This document shows positions 13,101 through 23,422 of a stretch of DNA of 64,000 nucleotides, one piece after another. Where the stretch lies: the NCBI RefSeq assembly GCF_011745365.1, contig NW_024468911.1, positions 4,458,759 through 4,522,758 on the forward strand. Direction: 5' to 3'. Origin of the DNA: Cryphonectria parasitica EP155 (taxonomy: Eukaryota; Ascomycota; Sordariomycetes; Diaporthales; Cryphonectriaceae). Made by a program: the position numbers and the translations under genes. The first letter of the stretch is position 1. The number at the start of each line of letters is the position of its first letter. Under the pieces are notes generated by a model, which was not told the origin of the DNA, made no database searches, and saw only the letters and a list, made by a program, of their open reading frames with translations.

Positions 13101-14053
13101 AGCACGAAATGCTCATGGTTCGACAACTGCTTGCGAACGGAGCTGACCCAAACGCCAATAGCAAAGACAATCGGACAATACTAACTTGGGCGGCTCTGAA
13201 CGGGAGGGAAAAAATAGTGAAGCTCCTTCTTGAGGCGGGAAGAGTGAACCCCGATGCGGTCGACCAGCATTCGTACTTGTCTCCGATCACATATGCCGCG
13301 TGGGAAGGTCATGAGCCCATTGTACGCCTTCTGCTCGAAACAAACAAAGTTGATATCACCGCCAGGAACAAATCCTTAGGCCGGACACCGCTCTGGTGTG
13401 CGATCAACGGAGGCAACGAGTCCGTGGTCAAGCTCCTTCTTGATGCAGGCAAAGACCTCGACATCGGCTTGAATCAATCAGTAAACTACGGGCATGGCGA
13501 GGAGACGCCTCTTCTGATGGCTGCCAAGAACGGACATGATGGGATAGTCAAGCTCCTTTTGCAGCGTCGAGTCCACCTTCAAGACCCAAGAAATCCAGCG
13601 CGAACGCCGCTATCGCACGCTGCCGAGAGAGGACATGAGAGGGTTGTGAAGCTTCTCCTCGAGTCCAGTCAGGGAACTATGCAGTACAGCACATCCGGGG
13701 GCTGGTCCGAAGCTGGGGTCAATCGCCCTGATCTGGACCTGGAGTGGACCCCACTATTCTACGCGACGCAGGGTGGGCATGAGGGTATTGTTCAACTCCT
13801 CCTCAACGAGGACATCAATGTCGACCGTTTGGACAAACGCGGACGTACTCCGTTGTTCTACGCCGCTATGAACGGATTTGAGGCAATCATTAGGCCTCTC
13901 CTAGACGCAGGCAACGACGTTGTTGATGCGCCAGACTACGCTGGGAAGACGCCGCGTTGGTATGCTGCTCAGAGTGGACATGACAGTATTGTTGAGCTGC
14001 TCGATTCTAGAAGCGGGAAGGGGCGCTGGCGCAAAATTTTCCGACAAAAGTAA
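10115..14053 (+). CDS. HET-domain protein with C-terminal ankyrin repeats
   Basis: Single-exon gene, 1312 residues from the ATG at 10115. The frame is open back to 9713, but the upstream part is only the pyrimidine-rich leader. A HET domain spans about residues 140-260: AISHVWSDG (about 145), WWDTLCIPQD (about 185), TLVHD and RGWTALELA (about 246), the hallmarks of heterokaryon-incompatibility proteins that trigger programmed cell death after nonself recognition. A linker of about 330 residues follows. From about residue 586 to 1295 I count 19 ankyrin-like units (for example GWTPLHLAAMGGH, GRTPLFYAAMNGF), interrupted by a degenerate stretch at about 850-905. The layout is effector domain plus repeat sensor without an NACHT or NB-ARC module between them. 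It ends in a basic tail (GRWRKIFRQK). Partner and trigger are unknown. Confidence 0.92.
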   Translation: MSSDVADLLKIIEKAQAQGLCPNRIWRAGSRFSGWRARLLKPLQSFCDSLPENVLSHEDHSACTLDFCEFSSRNFTAVSQYHERYSYQAGDQTIVAQQHGSSKVCFPIEGLFNEALLVKAVESGKLTAWNLDGTATLEHPLPFMAISHVWSDGTGAGAWSSRQVNFCLYKYFRDIAERFSCWGIWWDTLCIPQDRVARAKSLSFMDLNYAYARITLVHDRFLRNLIFEGPDAACFAIVMSAWFTRGWTALELARSRKVKVVFKDSIKDLDYDILDRVEKHNIAAGTLRNLRNAHVSGVDDLLNTLGSRYTSRPKDRATIAGHLAGIQTSVSQNKDTWQRDIYQDILRKVGKVSHEHLFHKSATMSGGFSWCPANIFQLPQTAMRPELDVNQKGEIVGIWEPVALDDVIREQLREKCVWGYLHELLETRVKNAIQEENNKHLLLIAPLRITKDMSGNRDVRNGIVVRVMKKVHKGANVCKCQFLGSLNFRPAVLIRRKHETQVLIGDTEGWEQLYEGEDSWEMVVRSGEYGAKEVWDIENTHAEKEGSPTTQDRTLIGNSTDGPESISQSQSVENGLSFDITPNWTRLHSAAWLGNIPDLIDGEDFWGAASDRFGQQALHLAAERGDTVLVETILRNVRKGTRSLQSVDRWGRTPLHRAAWGGSDDTVRTLLRYGSRADVRDRLGFTPLHLAADMGFENVVKCLCEHVDVRKTNLVRAKEGRGLTALHLAALSKHYEVASILIKHGVPINLLQGTFAWSALHCAAESGNAATVRLLLNQGADLWSEDIVGWTPLHLAAMGGHSAVVRLLLQNGAGSKETRDHQGWSPMNFAVINGHSTVVEDLVKSGVSLGEDSWAPLRCLENLKTTIGASSEREDQNSQVPSGLEAVNRWQGVVTSLKSGTVKVNRGISGDKKLSWSRIHLAAIDGQSRLSLLLLDIKGAETDQWVTEVEDDELLHYAAKDGLYGTMSLFLQLGANPDTKDTGPHAHTPLWAASLQHEMLMVRQLLANGADPNANSKDNRTILTWAALNGREKIVKLLLEAGRVNPDAVDQHSYLSPITYAAWEGHEPIVRLLLETNKVDITARNKSLGRTPLWCAINGGNESVVKLLLDAGKDLDIGLNQSVNYGHGEETPLLMAAKNGHDGIVKLLLQRRVHLQDPRNPARTPLSHAAERGHERVVKLLLESSQGTMQYSTSGGWSEAGVNRPDLDLEWTPLFYATQGGHEGIVQLLLNEDINVDRLDKRGRTPLFYAAMNGFEAIIRPLLDAGNDVVDAPDYAGKTPRWYAAQSGHDSIVELLDSRSGKGRWRKIFRQK

Positions 14054-15423
14054 TGATAAGCCAATGCGTCCTGGGACGGAGTTCTGGAGGCCTCAATGTC
14101 GATTATCATCTTGTTCTCTTTCCTTACAGTGTTTGTTCATTAGCAGAAATTTCTCAATTCAATAGAATTTATATATAGCCAATGCATATGCAATAAACAA
14201 ATCACATGGCTCGATGGTATCTAGATATGTTGCATAATCGTTCTTCTTACAAAGGCGGCTTCGATCTCTGCGGGCTCCTCAGAACAATGCAGGGAGGAAT
14301 GTTGCCAGCACTTGAAGCTCAAGTGCTTACAAATGATTCTAAAGTTTCACTATACCGCAACTCACAGCCCCAGTGCTGTGGTAGCAGGACAACATCTTGC
14401 CTGCTGTAGCTGCGTAAGGAACTGCGGCAATATTTAAAAGGCAGAAGCCTCCTGGTAGGATGCCGAACAACTTATTCCAGGCTATTGCTAGATTTCATTC
14501 TGGAAGGTGCAATAACTCGAACAGGTCGTCGACTAAAGGGCCCCAAGCAACTTTAACAGATCCCTCACTTGAAAAAAATCATATCTCTGTTCGTTGCCCC
14601 TAAATAGAGCTCACTGAAATAGCAATGCCGCCAACATTGGACACACTTTTGGCTCGGAACACTGAGTCAAAGCACCCACTTTCCGGCTGTCCTGGCCGGC
14701 CATACCACATGTACATACACATACATATTATATATATTTCTATATCCTATTAACCCACTATAATGCAATTCTTCTCGTTGGTAAATAAATCGGTATCGGT
14801 CTCTTTATTCTGACTATTCTTATCGCGATTAACTAAATTTTAAGCCCTTTTGTAATGAGCACTGCAGTAATCCAAAGATTCCTAGAGTACTGATTGGGTT
14901 TATGCTAACAAGAGCAGTGCCAAGTACAGGCCTTGAATACACAAACGCAAATCAAGTCTGACTGCAAGTATTCACTGCCTTTAGGGCTTCCAAGTGTATT
15001 GTGTACTGAGAATTTAGATTGACGACTGAAGAGCTATGTACAATGATCTATCTACTGGTGGTTATGACTGTGGCAATATAACCTGCTCTTCTGTCCTCAA
15101 TATCCTGACTATATGCCGATTCCTCATAGTTGTTCCTTGAATATCTTGACTATGTAAGTAGATAGTTATGATAGCCACTTGTAGCCCTAACCCTGCTTAT
15201 GTCATCCGTTTTCCCGTTCTGCTGCGCCTTCAGAAGGGGTATGCAGTGTATTATTACCTGACAAGGCAGCACATGGCAGCACATGCTTTGCCACTAAGTT
15301 TGCCACTCCATATTTACCTTCGATCTACTTCTTTGAGCAGGCAAACAGCAAATTCCCATTTACAGCTCGCTGGTGCAAGAAGATTAATCCAGCTTTCGTA
15401 CCGCAACGAACGCGACAGCAATC
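14054..15423. other. AT-rich intergenic region
   Basis: No gene seen. It includes an alternating TA/CA stretch around 14705-14745 and several near-identical short AT-rich phrases around 15090-15170. The last part is the promoter of the GTPase gene. Confidence 0.55.
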
Positions 15424-16832
15424 ATGACCAGATTCGACACCCCAGTCCAGTCCGACGACGAGTTCGATCTGCTATATGACGCCGAGTCCGTCAGCGAGCT
15501 CAGTGCCAATGACGTACCAGGTCATCTTCACGATGATCAGGGCCAACGCCACCACCATGTTGCAGAATCCTTCTCACTGTCAAGTCATGGTGCAGAACGA
15601 CTTTCTGGGCCGCATGAAGTTCCCATGATGCCGCAGATGCAAGACGACCATCATGACATCGAACAGGATGACCTGTATACTAGCCCCAGTACCCACGATG
15701 TGACCCCGTCGCCGGTCACAGTCCAGCGCGGTTCAGGCAGCACGAAAGGCCGCATCAACACCGGCCTACAGTATACTAGGTCTATGTACAAACAGCTGTG
15801 GAGCAAGGATGCCCTCATCGCTGTCATGGGGTCAGTATCTACTACTTCTTTACACTATACCACCTAAGTTTCATCAAGAGCAAATGCTGACCTGGACTAG
15901 TATGACCGGTTCTGGCAAGACCACCTTCATTTCGAAGGTGACTGGACGAGACGACCTCCAGATTGGACACGATCTCACCTCTTGTATGGAACTCTATTTT
16001 ACACTAAGATGATTACTTCCTTAACTGACCCCTTTGCTTGCTTTACCGTACATATGTAGGTACTCGAGACATTCAGGTTGTGGAGACCAAGATAGATGGC
16101 CAGACGGTCCGCTTCGTCGACACTCCTGGCTTCTCTGACACAAATCTCTCGGACACAGAAGTCCTGGAGATGATCGCCGACTACCTTGCCGCAGCATACA
16201 AGCAGGAGATGAAGCTCTCAGGTATCATCTATGTCCACCCGATCTCAGACACCCGCGTTACGCACCACACCACCAAGAACCTGGACATGTTCCGCAAGCT
16301 CACCGGCGAGGAGAATCTCAAAAATGTCATCTTTGCGACAAGCATGTGGGACAAGGTGACGGAGAGCGAGGGTGCCAAGCGAGAACACGAGCTCAAGAGC
16401 AAATTCTGGAAGCTTCTCATCGCGATGGGCGCCAAGACAATTCGACACAAGGACACTGCCGAGTCGGCACTGGGCATCGCCCGTGTGCTTCTCCAGAACA
16501 ACAAGCCCTTCTACCTTCAGCTCCAGGAGGAGATGGGCAAAGACAACAAAGCCCTCCGAGATACGGCCGCGGGCCGTGAAGTTGTGCGCGAGCTTGAGAA
16601 GATGAAGGAGGAACACCAACGAGAGATCGCAGAGATGGAGAACCTCATCAAGAACTCAGCCAAGGACAACGAGAACATCATTCAGGCCATGCGAGAGCAC
16701 TACCAGGACAGGTTAAATGAGCTAGAGAGGACGCTGCGTGATGAGCGGCGACTAAATGAAGCGGCGGTGCGGAGCCTCACTGATCGGGTTCATGATCTCG
16801 AGAGCAGACGTGGTGGTTGTAACGTCATGTGA
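15424..16832 (+). CDS. P-loop GTPase with coiled coil and CaaX-like end
   Basis: Three exons, 15424-15830, 15901-15983 and 16060-16832 (introns of 70 and 76 nt), giving 420 residues. Splicing restores the G1/Walker A loop in frame (VMGMTGSGKTTFI) right across the first junction. G3 is DTPGFSDT and a G4-like TSMWDKV follows; this fits the AIG1/septin-like group of fungal GTPases rather than Ras or Rab. The first 120 residues are acidic and low complexity. The last 140 residues are highly charged and heptad-like (ELEKMKEEHQREIAEMENLI), a probable coiled coil for self-assembly. The protein ends Cys-Asn-Val-Met, which fits a CaaX prenylation box with X=Met, so membrane attachment is plausible. 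Substrate specificity for GTP is inferred from the family. It sits 1.4 kb downstream of the HET-ankyrin gene on the same strand. Confidence 0.82.
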
Positions 16833-18189
16833 GGAGGGGTGTTGAGGGGGTGGGATGGGGGGGGGAGGCAAATTCGGAGGGGAGGTGGACAGGGTCTCAT
16901 GGCGTTTCCTGCACCCTCTATATACGTAACGCTTCTTGATAACTTTTGGAGACTGGCGGAGGTGAATCCCGACACAATAGATATCTCTACAAGATTAGAT
17001 GATGAGGCAACGCATACTGGCAAAACATAGTCATAGGTCTTTCGGTTACAGCCAGTCTGACTCCCTCTGATTAGTCAGGTGCCTGAAACTGGAGGCTCAA
17101 TTAGGGCCATAATAAATTTGTGATCTGTCCATGTGTATCTCAACTGAAACTATCGCTCAGCGCTTTTCGGAGCAAAGACCGGTTCACTCTCCACGACAAT
17201 TCCACTGAGAATTGCACTGGAATAATGGGCATAGAGATTTAGAACAGGCTAATTATGAGATTCTCCAAGGAGAACGTAAGGATAGCGATAGGAAGAGAAA
17301 CGTGGGTACAAACTCAGACCTCACGGCTTGCAAGACACCCATCTCAAAATCATTGAGTCTATGACTTGAAATTCGCAAATCTGACATTCCGAAACTGAGC
17401 ACTGGAATATAGTGGCAACTGACAAGTGGAAATGTGAATTGTCTCAGGCCTATTCAACTGCTTTAATCAACTGACCAAATTAGCTACTACTTTACCGGCT
17501 CCTCGGGTAGTGTCTATGGCTTGATTGTCATCATGACACTTGAGAACAGTGTTGTGGACTTTGATATTCGAAGAAAGCATGAGAAGTCCTTCAGAGTCTT
17601 CTTCAATTCAACTCAATCTCAGGTGGAGTTCACCTGAACAAAGGCATTGTTATTGTCATTGAACATGCATCAGTCATGGTGCTATTGAAGTGCAGGTGAA
17701 CCTGATTACAAGAAATAACAGGATTTAAGGTGGTCTCCTAAAGTAGAGAGAGATCTGGTCATCATGTACATGGTTCATTTGATATGTTATGCTTTATGGT
17801 CAAAAGCAACTTGTATTCAACTAATATGACTACCAACTACTGTGTATAGGAAAACAATCCCCACAAGTCCAGAACTGTATGGTCATTCAGGAACATAACA
17901 CCAAATTTGAAGATGCTACCATCACAAAGTTCAATGCTCTCAAGTGAAGCCTACATCGTTTGGACGGGATATGATTTGAGGTAGCTTTGAAAGAAACCTT
18001 ATAGAAACTTGGGTGCTTCCGGAAAGGTCTGCTCTTTAAGATGTTCTCGTCATCTGAAGTCAGCCTCGACAGTGGACTGCCGTTTCCAACAGCCCAGCCA
18101 ACAATACAAAGACTCTTTTTCTCTCCAACCTGAATTGCAACCAAACTACCTACAACTCGCAACTGTCTGACATACCCGAGCAGCCCACC
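16833..18189. other. Intergenic region, no gene seen
   Basis: Starts with a G-rich stretch (16835-16890) after the GTPase stop, then AT-rich sequence. No open frame with a recognisable motif was found on either strand. Confidence 0.55.
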
Positions 18190-19229
18190 ATGAGCGGGCA
18201 CGATCCTGGAAACCCAGAAGTCGACCTCTACAACGACACGATCGAAGACAATCTCGCACCCCCAGGCTGGCCTCTCTACCTTCCAACCAGACAATCGCTG
18301 GATTACCTTGAACAAGCACTTACCGAGGATGGAAACGGGCTCGATGGGCTGAACTTGGCCTTCGACAGGTCATCGACGGTAGTGATCAACCAAGAAGGGC
18401 ACTACGTTTGGTCCTGGCCGGAGAACAGCATCCAAGCCGCCGTTGTTCAAGGGCGACAACCGCATCTTGTCATGCTCCCCTCGGACAACGGCGGAGCCAA
18501 TAACGCATTGGGATCGCAGCAATATACTGTCGCGTTGGCATATGGTCCACCCAATGCTCTTCCCTACCGCTCCGAGGAAGAGCTTGAGCAAGCCTTCGCC
18601 AGAGCATACGCACCGAGAGACAGCCCCAGTGTCAGCCTGCCCAGTGGTATCTCGCCTTTCATGGGACAATACCCCGCTGGCAGTATGAACGTTCTGGCTC
18701 GGCCGGGCCCTGGCTGTTTACACCGTCTACCACCTGAGCAACCAGTATGTCAACCAACCCTCAGCACGTGGTGCATGTGTTACTGATGACTTCCCAGACG
18801 ATTGACCCGCAACTCCTGACGCTCCCTTCCCCGATCGGAATTGCTGAACAAGGCATGCACCAGCACGTCCAATTTCCCAACAGTCATATCGGTCCACCAG
18901 CTGGACGAGGCAGGCGCCCAAATGTCGAGGCTCACGTCAACCATTTGCAACTGCCACCTGGAGGAGGCATGCGCCACCAGGACGCCAAGGTCCGCAATAA
19001 CCAACCCCGATCACCAAGCCGACGCGACGGACGCGCCATTCGAGGACCCACCTGTGCCCGACGTGAACGTCCACCTGAGGGCCGAATGATGGCGACATTG
19101 AGGTCAAGAGCTGTCTACGAGGAGTGGGAGAGACTCAACAATACCCAGGACCGATTGGTGGTGACGATCAGGTCGCGAGCTGCCTGCGAGGCATGGGAGC
19201 GGCTCAACAACCACGGCCAAGGATCTTAG
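18190..19229 (+). CDS. Hypothetical protein with tandem 23-residue repeat
   Basis: Two exons, 18190-18744 and 18798-19229, with a textbook 53 nt intron (GTATGT donor, TACTGATG branch region, TTCCCAG acceptor, phase 0); 328 residues. I do not recognise the family. The N-terminal two thirds are soluble-looking, Pro- and Tyr-rich, with no signal peptide or membrane segment. The C-terminal third is basic and Arg-rich and ends in two tandem copies of a 23-residue unit, RSRAVYEEWERLNN and RSRAACEAWERLNN, with 12 of 16 aligned positions identical. The start at 18190 is in a good context (CACCATGAGC). It could be a lineage-specific gene; a nucleic-acid-binding role for the basic part is only a guess. 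Confidence 0.7.
19095..19211 (+). repeat. Tandem coding repeat (69 nt period)
   Basis: Two adjacent copies within the hypothetical gene, the first from 19095 and the second from 19164, encode the RSRAxxExWERLNN unit. The DNA has diverged at several positions, so the duplication is not recent or has been under selection. Confidence 0.8.
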
Positions 19230-19562
19230 GACGCCAGACTCGAGGGCGATTTGCTTTTCTCATCCCCTGTTTCGACGCACGCATGGGAAATATTGAGTGG
19301 CTTCTCAAAGTGTTCTTCCTTTGGCTGGAGTTCAGGCTAATGGGCTTGTTTTTTTGGTATGGGGCAAGAATCCCCTTTCACTCGGCGCGGGATCATAGCA
19401 TAAATAGATCGATGCGTACCCACTTGACGACGGGCCATGGCTTCACTTTTCACAAGGCTCCGTGGATCAGGTACTTTGAAAACGTGGACACTGCAAGATC
19501 TGATCATGACCAGTTCTATCACACAACATACTCCGTCTATCTATACAGTTCCCTTCCTTCCA

Positions 19563-20965
19563 TCAGCCTTGTACGGCTGGCTTGCCTTGCCTGTCCTGAC
19601 CCTGCGTGAGAAAATCACCCACGGTTTTGAAAACTTTTTCTTTGAGCCCACCACTCTCTAGATGACACATGTGGCTGCCTCCAGCAAACGTGATCCAGCG
19701 CACGCGAGGTATGAGTTCGAAGAAGGGCACTTGAGCGACGTCGTGCGAGGAATCAAACTCGCCGTTGTAGACGAGAGTCGGGGCAGTAACTTGAGGAAGA
19801 CCGGGGATGCTTGTCCAGTCCTTCATCGAGCCATCTCCGATCAGAACTGAACGGCCGTTCCTAGAGAGATGATCACCACACCGGTCAATACGTGTGGATG
19901 CACAGAAAATTCTTGTGGGCAGGGAGGGGTGGTTTGCGAAGATGGCATCATGATGACTTGTGGATAAAAGCAGAGCTGCTGGACTACAGAGCATGAAGAG
20001 AGGACAAGGATCTTGGTTGCAGCACATCATACAAATGCAAGAGCAGAGGAAATGCAAGGGGAAGAGAGCGATATGCCATGACCCATAGCAGAGAATCGCT
20101 TGGTCTCGTGCGTACTTGGAACCACGCGCTATCTGGCACATTTTTCCAGTGGTAAATTTCCAGTGGTAAATCGAGATAGAGGCCATGAGGATGTATAGGA
20201 AATGCACAGTATGCAGTACCAAAAAAAAAAAAAAAAAAGGAACAAAATAAATGCATGCAAAACAAATAGTGAATGGTCACCAACTCACATAGTCTGGTTC
20301 ACAGCTTTGGCTTCGCCGATGTTCTTGAAACTCGGCAATAGCGACGGTGGGAACGGATCATCTCGGCAGAGATACAACTTGTAAAAAGCCATCATAGCCC
20401 CTTGATACGCCGGGCTCTCGAAGTCTTCCTTCTTGAGACAGTCTTCAAGTACCTCCCGCTTGTCTGGCGGCATCTCCTGGATCCTCAGCTGATAGCCCTG
20501 GCTGGAAAGCTCCTTGCTGGCCAGCGCATTGGCGAGCACGAGCTTCTGCAAGCCTCGTGGCCGGCCAGAGGCGAAAGTAACGCCAAACATCCCGCCCCAG
20601 CTTTGGCCCAGAAGATGGAAGCCAGGGCCATCGCGCAGATTGAGATGATCAATGAGATTGTTCAGCTCGGCCACGAACGTAGACTCCTGCCACAGGCTGG
20701 TGTCGCCGAGGGTATCCGGCAGATGTGTTGATGAGCCACACCCGATCTGATCATAGAAGACGACTGGCAAGCCGTACTGCGGCCAAAGGTCCGCCCAAGA
20801 CAGGAGATAGTCATGGCCAGCACCGGGGCCACCATGTGCAACAACCAGGGGCGGGGCGCCACTTGAAAGGTCCCCAACAATCTTGTAATAGGTCGAACAG
20901 GAGATATCCTTCCTCCCGGGAACCTCAAAAGGAAGGGAGCCTTCCTTCGTCGGGAGTTGCGCCAT
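19563..20965 (-). CDS. S33 alpha/beta hydrolase, proline iminopeptidase-like
   Basis: Exons 20965-20289 and 19860-19563 encode 324 residues. The oxyanion motif HGGPGAGHDY, the nucleophile elbow GQSWGG (Ser about 120), an Asp in NGEFDSS (about 260) and a His in GGSHMCH (about 286) give the full catalytic triad of peptidase family S33. These enzymes release N-terminal proline or hydrolyse small peptides and amides; no signal peptide is visible, so it is probably cytosolic. The intron is unusually long (428 nt) but splices cleanly: donor GTGAGT in phase 2, acceptor TCTCTAG, and the codon formed across the junction keeps the family context (QTM then GSMKDWTSIPGL). It is divergent from the UstYa-like gene, with 846 bp between starts, so a peptide-trimming role in the proposed RiPP pathway is possible but unproven. 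Confidence 0.85.
20144..20171. repeat. Tandem 14-bp duplication inside intron
   Basis: The unit TTCCAGTGGTAAAT occurs twice head to tail and exactly. It lies in the long intron of the S33 hydrolase gene, near an A18 run at about 20221-20238. Confidence 0.9.
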
Positions 20966-21811
20966 CGCTGAGCTCGAGGGAGAAAAGTGAGTCGATGACG
21001 AGACTGTTGTAGCGTGATTCGGGTTTTCTTGTTTTGCCTCCCCCCTCCTTCTTCAATAAAGGAGATCCTTCCGGCATCTAAATATCATTTCCTTTGCTTC
21101 TTGAAAGTAGACGCCTCACCTGTGGATCCCTAGGATTCTTTGTTGATGTTTTTGTGTGCTTGTGGAGCGGACCAGAGATCGAAGCAGCAGGTGGGGGCCG
21201 CGATCCGTCAGAAAGGCGCGTGCAAAGTGCACTCTGATGTTGCAATAGAGGAGCATCAGAAGCTAAGGCCAAGGCTTGTCTCCAACGGCGTAGCATTGCC
21301 GCCGCCGCGGCCCCCACGGGTGTGACCTTAGGCTTGCCGCTGAGGCGCAAATTGCTTCGGCTGCTTGCTGGTCTGCAAGAATACATACGGTGAGAAGGAG
21401 GGGGTCAATTTACATAAATTAAGGTAGCATTGCGTTTTGAAATCTGTTCATCTTCCGCGTTTATGGCGCTAAATCAGGATAGCTGGGCTGGGAATCAAAG
21501 TGCTCTTCTAATGTGATACTGTATTACATCTGCTCACCGTGTTTCTTTCCCAGACTAAAGCTAATCATGTAGTATTAAGTGGCATCAGGCATGCTTTTAT
21601 GAGTGAGGGCTCAGATTTCTCGCTTGGCCGTCTCGATCTCCGTCTTGTCACTTCCTTACACAGGTTGACTTTCTCAATTCTCAAAGCCTGCCTTTTTTTT
21701 TCCCCTCCTCTCTCTCTTCTTATCTCTTTCTTTCTTCTTATCGTGTGTCTGCGTGTGTTGTGCCCCTGCATCAGCCTACATTGTTGAGTGTCAGGGTCGA
21801 CCATAGCTAGC
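20966..21811. promoter_or_regulatory. Shared divergent upstream region (S33 hydrolase / UstYa-like)
   Basis: 846 bp separate the two divergent starts. No gene is visible. The UstYa side ends in a strong pyrimidine tract (21690-21760, CT-rich) just before its ATG. A shared promoter would allow co-regulation; this is inferred from layout only. Confidence 0.5.
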
Positions 21812-22930
21812 ATGGCGAACACTGTCTACACCGCGTTGCCACAACACGAAGCCAACGAGGAAAAGGAGAACCCAATCTGGCCATCAACTCGCCGTCCGCT
21901 CTCGCAGCGATGGAGTCGGACTACGGCCTTGTTGAGTGCTCTCCTGCTTAGTTCATTGATAGCAAACTTCGTCTTGTTATATCGACAATTTGTGACGCCG
22001 TGGGATTTGATCAACGAGTTGCCCACTCGATACGGTAATGCCCATCCCTGACCCTACATACCTGGGCTTCTTGGCGGGTCAACACTAACCAACGGATTAT
22101 CAACGTAGCTGGTCTCGTTCGCAACGTTCCCACCAAAATTACACATCACATCGCGTTCGACAGCACGAACCGCACTGAACAGGACGCTGCTTGGGACGAC
22201 AAAGACCTTGAACCATGGACTCATTTCGTTGCCCTTGACGAAGACTACACGATCGATCTGGATTTGCCACATGCACAGAGGTGGCCATGGGACTTGAACA
22301 AGGGTGTATACATCTTAACAGCTGCACACGAGCTCCACTGCGTCGTAAGTAATGCTTTCCATCACGGGACCAGCGCCAACAACGAAGCTTGATCAGCACC
22401 GCTAATTGATCCTCTTTTTGCAGCGCGTGCTCCGTGTTGCCGTTAATGAAAACCACGACGGGGTACCCGAGGAGGAGCAGACATGGGCGTACGCACACTT
22501 GATCCACTGCCTGAACGTCTTGCGTGATACTGTCATGTGCAACGCCGATGATACCCCGTAAGTAATGGCTCCCCCCTTCTGAGAAATTCCAGACTGCCAC
22601 AAAGAGTTGCCTTGGGGGAGTTGGCGTCCATCTACTCTTTACAATCTTGGGCATTCTAAATCATCGTTATATCGGCTGACAATGGTGCTGTCTAGGTTGT
22701 ATGTTGGTCGCTTGCACGAGAATACACACTCCAGCGACCCCAGGGCTGGCATCGGCACAACTAAGATGTGTCGCAACTGGAACACGCTGCTGGAATGGTC
22801 GCGGGCGCGTAGCGCATGCTATTACCCAGAGGACTTTTTCAACCAAAGCTATCCAGAAGTTGAGCGCTACAAGTATTGCCCAGATGGCAGTCGGCCATGG
22901 GAAACTATAGAGGCACCACAGGCGCCTTGA
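21812..22930 (+). CDS. UstYa-like (DUF3328) oxidase, putative RiPP cyclase
   Basis: Four exons: 21812-22034, 22109-22344, 22424-22557, 22696-22930 (introns of 74, 79 and 138 nt; donors GTAATG, GTAAGT, GTAAGT), 275 residues. After a cytosolic N terminus there is one transmembrane segment at about residues 38-60 (LLSALLLSSLIANFVLLY), then a lumenal domain with the two diagnostic HxxHC motifs, HELHC and HLIHC, placed on either side of intron 2. A conserved Cys-rich tail (CRNWNTLLEWS) follows. Members such as UstYa/UstYb of ustiloxin synthesis are membrane-bound enzymes that build cross-links in ribosomally made peptides (dikaritins); other members oxidise small molecules. The gene converges on a small secreted Kex2-repeat gene 492 bp downstream, which makes a RiPP role attractive. 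The start is the first ATG of the frame. Confidence 0.9.
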
Positions 22931-23422
22931 TATATAGCAAGGTATCATCAGCTCATTCTTTTTTTGTATATTATCAACGTAGAGTAGCAATGGAAAATTC
23001 ATCAAATATATATATTTCATAATATTCTCGGACAGTTTTCCGTCGGAATGGTTCTTCTCAATGCAACTTGGGTGTGTCAACGCATGGAAACTTATTTGAG
23101 CAAGAAGCATATTCTGATGACGACCATTCAAGAGATGTCACGTCTCATTAAATTCACAGCGTTGCTGTGAATCGAACACAATGGATCAAAGCTCCGATTT
23201 CAAGGACAATCATAGAATAAACAAAATCATACTGCAGACATGATGTACGATCAATCGCAAGGGCTTTGAAGAAGATGTCATCCCATACATAGTCTTTATT
23301 CTTTGTGAATCCCACGTAAATTGTACTGCTCGCATTGCCCTGTGACTCGTGTGATCCAATTCATTAATAAGACGCATGGCGACACCATCCCTCAATAAGA
23401 TCATGTCTTCTTTGCCATAGTC
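22931..23422. other. Convergent intergenic region, no gene seen
   Basis: AT-rich 3' flank shared by the UstYa-like gene and the candidate precursor gene. No further small open frame with Kex2 sites was found here. Confidence 0.55.

Noticed and set aside
14705..14750. Telomeric or transposon end suggested by repeated TA/CA stretch
   Set aside because: Simple AT microsatellite; no terminal inverted repeats or target duplications seen.
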